NCBI RefSeq assembly: GCF_001422205.1
Contig: NZ_LMMJ01000001.1
Location: forward strand, 675,591 to 739,590
Reading direction: 5' to 3'
Length of the DNA: 64,000 nucleotides
DNA from: Curtobacterium sp. Leaf261
Lineage (GTDB): Bacteria; Actinomycetota; Actinomycetes; Actinomycetales; Microbacteriaceae
A program made the translations under genes and the position numbers. The notes beneath the pieces are model-generated. The model ran no database searches and was not told the origin of the DNA. It saw nothing but the letters and a program-made list of their open reading frames with translations. The stretch's first letter is position 1; each line of letters starts with the position of its first letter. Shown piece by piece: positions 61,219 to 64,000 of this stretch.

Positions 61219-62673
61219 ATGGCAACCACGACTCCCACCGCGGCCCCGGACGGCGACACCGAGCTGAAACGCGTCATCGGCCCGAAGCTCCTGCTGTTGT
61301 TCATCGTCGGCGACATCCTCGGGACGGGTGTCTACGCCCTCACCGGACAGGTCGCCGCGGAGGTCGGGGGCGCCGCGTGGGTGCCCTTCCTCGTGGCGTT
61401 CGGCGTGGCGCTCCTCACCGCGTTCTCCTACCTGGAGCTCGTGACGAAGTACCCGCAGACGGCGGGTGCCGCGCTCTACGTGCACAAGGCGTTCGGCATC
61501 CACTTCGTCACGTTCATCGTGACGTTCGTGGTGATGTGCTCCGGGATCACGTCGGCGTCGACGGCGTCCAGGGCGTTCGCCGCGAACCTCGGCGTCGGGT
61601 TCGGCCTCGAGCTGCCGAACGGCGTGGTGATGCTCATCGCGATGCTCTTCATGCTGCTCGTGATGGCGGTGAACTTCCGCGGGGTCAGCGAGAGCGTCAA
61701 GACGAACGTCGTGCTCACCCTCGTCGAGCTGTCCGGCCTCGTGATGGTGATCCTCATCGGGTTCTGGGCGATCGCCGGTGGGAACGCGGACTTCTCGCGG
61801 GTCGTGCTCTTCGAGAGCCCGTCGGACAAGTCCCTGCTGCTGTCCATCTCGGCGGCGACCTCGCTGGCGTTCTTCGCGATGGTGGGGTTCGAGGACTCGG
61901 TGAACATGGCCGAGGAGACCAAGGACCCGTCGCGGATCTTCCCGAAGGTCATGCTCACGGGACTCTCGATCACGGCGGTCATCTACGTGCTCGTCGGCAT
62001 CGTCGCCGTCGCGATCGTTCCGGTCGGTCAGCTCGCCGACAACGAGACCCCCCTCGTCACCGTCGTGAACACCGCCGCACCCGGGTTCCCGATCGGGGCG
62101 CTGCTGCCCTTCATCTCGATGTTCGCCGTCGCGAACAGCGCGCTGATCAACATGATGATGGCGTCGCGTCTGCTCTACGGGATGAGCAAGCAGGGGGTCC
62201 TCCCGGGCTTCCTGTCGAAGGTCAGCCCGACCCGCAGGACCCCGTCGGCCGCGATCGTCTTCACCACACTGCTGTCCCTGGCGCTCATCGGCTGGGTGTC
62301 GCTCTCGCCGGAGTCCCCCATCGTGGCCGTGCTCGGTGGCACGACGTCGCTCCTGCTCCTCGCGGTGTTCGCGGTCGTGAACGTCGTGGTGCTCGTGCTC
62401 CGGAAGGACCGGGTGGAGCACAAGCACTTCCGGGCCGGGGTCGTGGTGCCGCTCATCGGGGTCGTGGCGTGCGTGTGGCTCGTGCTCCCGGTGTCCTCGG
62501 GCCGTGCGGTCGAGCAGTACCAGATCGCCGGGGGCCTGCTCGCGATCGGGATCGTCCTCTGGGCGGTGACGTGGTTCTCGCGGCGGCGTCGCGGGTCCGC
62601 CGAGGTCGGCTCGTCCGGATCGGCGGAGACGGCGTCGGAGTCTGCGTCTGCGGAGGCGTCGCCGGAGCGCTGA
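61219..62673 (+). CDS. APC-family amino acid permease
   Basis: 484 aa, 12 helices. GDILGTGVYALTGQVAAEVG is the family's first-helix signature, followed by FSYLELVTKYPQTAGAALYV and NMAEETKDPSRIFPKVML. Imports an amino acid or amine by symport or exchange. ATG 61219 follows CAGGCT by five bases. Divergent from the A-T-TE synthetase across 284 bases that hold no other clear signal; it could move that enzyme's substrate or product, but nothing proves a link. Ser/Ala/Glu-rich C-terminal tail. Confidence 0.92.
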   Translation: MATTTPTAAPDGDTELKRVIGPKLLLLFIVGDILGTGVYALTGQVAAEVGGAAWVPFLVAFGVALLTAFSYLELVTKYPQTAGAALYVHKAFGIHFVTFIVTFVVMCSGITSASTASRAFAANLGVGFGLELPNGVVMLIAMLFMLLVMAVNFRGVSESVKTNVVLTLVELSGLVMVILIGFWAIAGGNADFSRVVLFESPSDKSLLLSISAATSLAFFAMVGFEDSVNMAEETKDPSRIFPKVMLTGLSITAVIYVLVGIVAVAIVPVGQLADNETPLVTVVNTAAPGFPIGALLPFISMFAVANSALINMMMASRLLYGMSKQGVLPGFLSKVSPTRRTPSAAIVFTTLLSLALIGWVSLSPESPIVAVLGGTTSLLLLAVFAVVNVVVLVLRKDRVEHKHFRAGVVVPLIGVVACVWLVLPVSSGRAVEQYQIAGGLLAIGIVLWAVTWFSRRRRGSAEVGSSGSAETASESASAEASPER

Positions 62674-62712
62674 CTGTGCCGGGGTGCCGCGCTGCCGCGG
62701 TGCCGTGACGCT

Positions 62713-62767
62713 GAGACGTGTGGAACTGTCGGGTCGCGTTCCTGGACCCGACAGTTCGGCACGTCTC
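62713..62767. terminator. 23-bp bidirectional hairpin
   Basis: Arms 62713-62735 and 62745-62767 pair with two mismatches around a 9-base loop, between convergent genes. The arm shares CTGTCGGGT with the hairpin at 11814-11869. A GGACGGGAGG half element follows at 62819-62828. Confidence 0.72.
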
Positions 62768-62831
62768 GTCTGCGGTCACCTGCCGGGTCTGCCGCCTGCC
62801 GGCTCTGCCGACGATGCGGACGGGAGGCCCG

Positions 62832-63770
62832 TCATGCGACGCGTGCGACCGCCCGGTCCGCCTGCTTCCGCAGCCAGTCGATCCGCTTGCCCGGCCATCC
62901 GTGGACGAGTGTCGTCCAGCGCGCCGGGAGGGCATCCGCGCCGAACCGGGCGCCGGCGAGACCCCCGGCGATCGCCGCGACGGTGTCGGTGTCCGCGCCG
63001 CCCCTGACGGCCAGCTCGAGCACGTCGACGACGTCCTCGCCGCGTGTGACCGCGGACACGGCGGCCTGGAGTGCCGCGACCACCCATCCGTTCCGGTCCG
63101 TGAAGTCGACGGGGTTCGACTGCTCGGCCTCGTCGAGCAGGTCGAGCCACCGGGCACGCCGCGGCCTGGGCAGGAGTGGGATGCCCTTCCGGACGTCGAG
63201 CGAGCCCTTCTGGACGGTGTGGCGGATCGCGACGGTCCAGAGCACACAGGCGTCGCCGGCGTCCTCCTCGTGGTGGGTCAGATCACTCACCCGGCGGGCG
63301 GCGAGCGCCAGCTGCTTCTTCTGGCCGTCACCGAGGAACCCGAGCGCGAGGGGCGCCGTGCGCATCAGCGAGCCGTTCCCCGCGGACCGACCCGTCTCGT
63401 CGTGCACGCTCGCCGCGGCCGCCCGTGCCGCATCCTCGGTGTTGGCGGCGAGGCGTCCGAACACCGCTCGCGTCTGTGCTCCCACGTCGGCGGCGTCCTG
63501 TGCCCAGTCCGACCACTCCGCGACGATCCGCCCGAGGGTCCGCGGGTCGTCGAACCGGTCGCCGCGCGCGACGGCTTCGAGGATCGGGATCGCCATGCTC
63601 GTGTCGTCGGTCCACTCGCCGGGGCTCCAGCCGAACGGGCCGCCACCCCGCATCTCGACGAGGGTGTCCTCACCGAGCGGCGGACCGAACTCGTAGCCGG
63701 CCCCGAGTGCATCGCCACAGGCCGTGGCCAGTACCGCACCGACGGCCCGGTCTCGCATCGTGTCGTCCAT
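62832..63770 (-). CDS. ADP-ribosylglycohydrolase family protein
   Basis: 312 aa. Magnesium-binding signatures are present: EWTDDTSMAIPIL near the start, AGNGSLMRTAPLAL in the middle and VRGGADTDTVAAIAGGLAGA near the end, as in DraG/ARH enzymes that remove ADP-ribose from proteins or small molecules. GAGGGG lies six bases before ATG 63770. It begins 23 bases after the stop of the cut-off gene at the window edge and may be in one operon with it. Confidence 0.9.
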   Translation of the reverse strand: MDDTMRDRAVGAVLATACGDALGAGYEFGPPLGEDTLVEMRGGGPFGWSPGEWTDDTSMAIPILEAVARGDRFDDPRTLGRIVAEWSDWAQDAADVGAQTRAVFGRLAANTEDAARAAAASVHDETGRSAGNGSLMRTAPLALGFLGDGQKKQLALAARRVSDLTHHEEDAGDACVLWTVAIRHTVQKGSLDVRKGIPLLPRPRRARWLDLLDEAEQSNPVDFTDRNGWVVAALQAAVSAVTRGEDVVDVLELAVRGGADTDTVAAIAGGLAGARFGADALPARWTTLVHGWPGKRIDWLRKQADRAVARVA

Positions 63771-63793
63771 GGTCCCCTCTCCGGTCGTCCACG

Positions 63794-64000
63794 CTATCGG
63801 GTCTGCTGACCGGGTGGCAGGACGATGTCGGCGTGACGGTCGGCCTCGGTGTGCCCGGCCCGCCCGGCCCACTCGGCGTGCTCGTCGCGCCCGGTGTGCT
63901 CGGCCGGCTCGGCGCGCCCGGTGCGCCTCACCCGGGCGGCTCGGATCCGGATGCGGACACGCCTGACCGACGCCCGGATCCGTTCTCGGAGGAACCAGGC
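63794..64000 (-). CDS. C-terminal end of a gene running off the window
   Basis: On the minus strand a frame open from the window edge ends at TAG (63794). It reads AWFLRERIRASVRRVRIRIR, then a Glu/His/Arg-rich tail (EHTGRDEHAEWAGRAGHTEA) ending DIVLPPGQQTR. Codon third positions are strongly G/C. The Arg-rich start followed by a polar tail looks like the cytoplasmic tail of a membrane protein, but the family cannot be named from 68 residues. Confidence 0.5.
   Translation of the reverse strand, partial: AWFLRERIRASVRRVRIRIRAARVRRTGRAEPAEHTGRDEHAEWAGRAGHTEADRHADIVLPPGQQTR

Noticed and set aside
63724-63966. 80-codon plus-strand frame at the right end
   Set aside because: Antisense to the start of the ADP-ribosylglycohydrolase and to a more protein-like minus-strand frame.

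Overview
The window is very GC-rich, densely coding actinobacterial chromosome. Third codon positions are almost all G or C, GTG starts are common, and several -10 boxes sit directly in front of start codons. Together with the gene content (MshA-like glycosyltransferase, LAxTG-anchored surface protein, DUF1023 hydrolase, single-chain PutA, separate LigC-type ligase and PolDom), this points to Microbacteriaceae, most likely Curtobacterium or a close relative. The genus is an inference; no rRNA or tRNA gene was seen.

Layout. 1-16 kb: cut-off HtrA-type protease, S4 protein, J-domain protein, pyroglutamyl peptidase, Nudix/NYN protein, a MarR regulator divergent from a YhgE/Pip-like membrane protein, small enzymes, an aldo/keto reductase and a 755-aa low-complexity membrane protein. 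15-24 kb: LysR/MFS divergon, quinone reductase, HAD+DoxX pair, patatin, S9 peptidase. 24-36.6 kb: acyl-CoA genes in two blocks: alcohol dehydrogenase-SDR-MaoC, then thiolase and acyl-CoA dehydrogenase divergent from a TetR regulator, thioesterase and CoA ligase. These blocks are separated by about 4.6 kb carrying a WXG-like/DUF1023/lipoprotein cassette, a membrane protein and a methyltransferase. A decayed thiolase tail lies at the left edge of that stretch. 36.7-45.9 kb: PutA with a divergent LysR regulator, a sortase-substrate surface protein, azoreductase, MBL hydrolase, small membrane protein. 45.9-51.5 kb: a tightly overlapping operon of two enoyl-CoA hydratases, a DUF7064-like protein and an APH-like kinase, then another CoA ligase. 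52-54.6 kb: LigC-like ligase, two tiny coupled genes, LigD-type polymerase. 54.8-64 kb: DUF429 protein, glycosyltransferase, uracil-DNA glycosylase-like protein, a stand-alone A-T-TE synthetase divergent from an APC permease, an ADP-ribosylglycohydrolase and the end of one more gene.

How it fits together. The three acyl-CoA clusters supply every step type needed to activate an acid (two ligases), oxidise it (dehydrogenase), hydrate it (MaoC, two hydratases), oxidise it again (SDR) and cleave it (thiolase). They may serve one catabolic programme, with the TetR gene controlling at least its own divergon.

The gaps are rich in palindromes and tandem repeats. One family (core GGACTGGAGG / CCTCCAGTCC) occurs between genes in every orientation and also inside reading frames. 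A second element is a 74-base, three-palindrome unit present twice with identical spacing. The most unusual items are this repeat load, the bracketed 4.6-kb block, and the A-T-TE enzyme, whose adenylation domain lacks the amino-group-binding aspartate.
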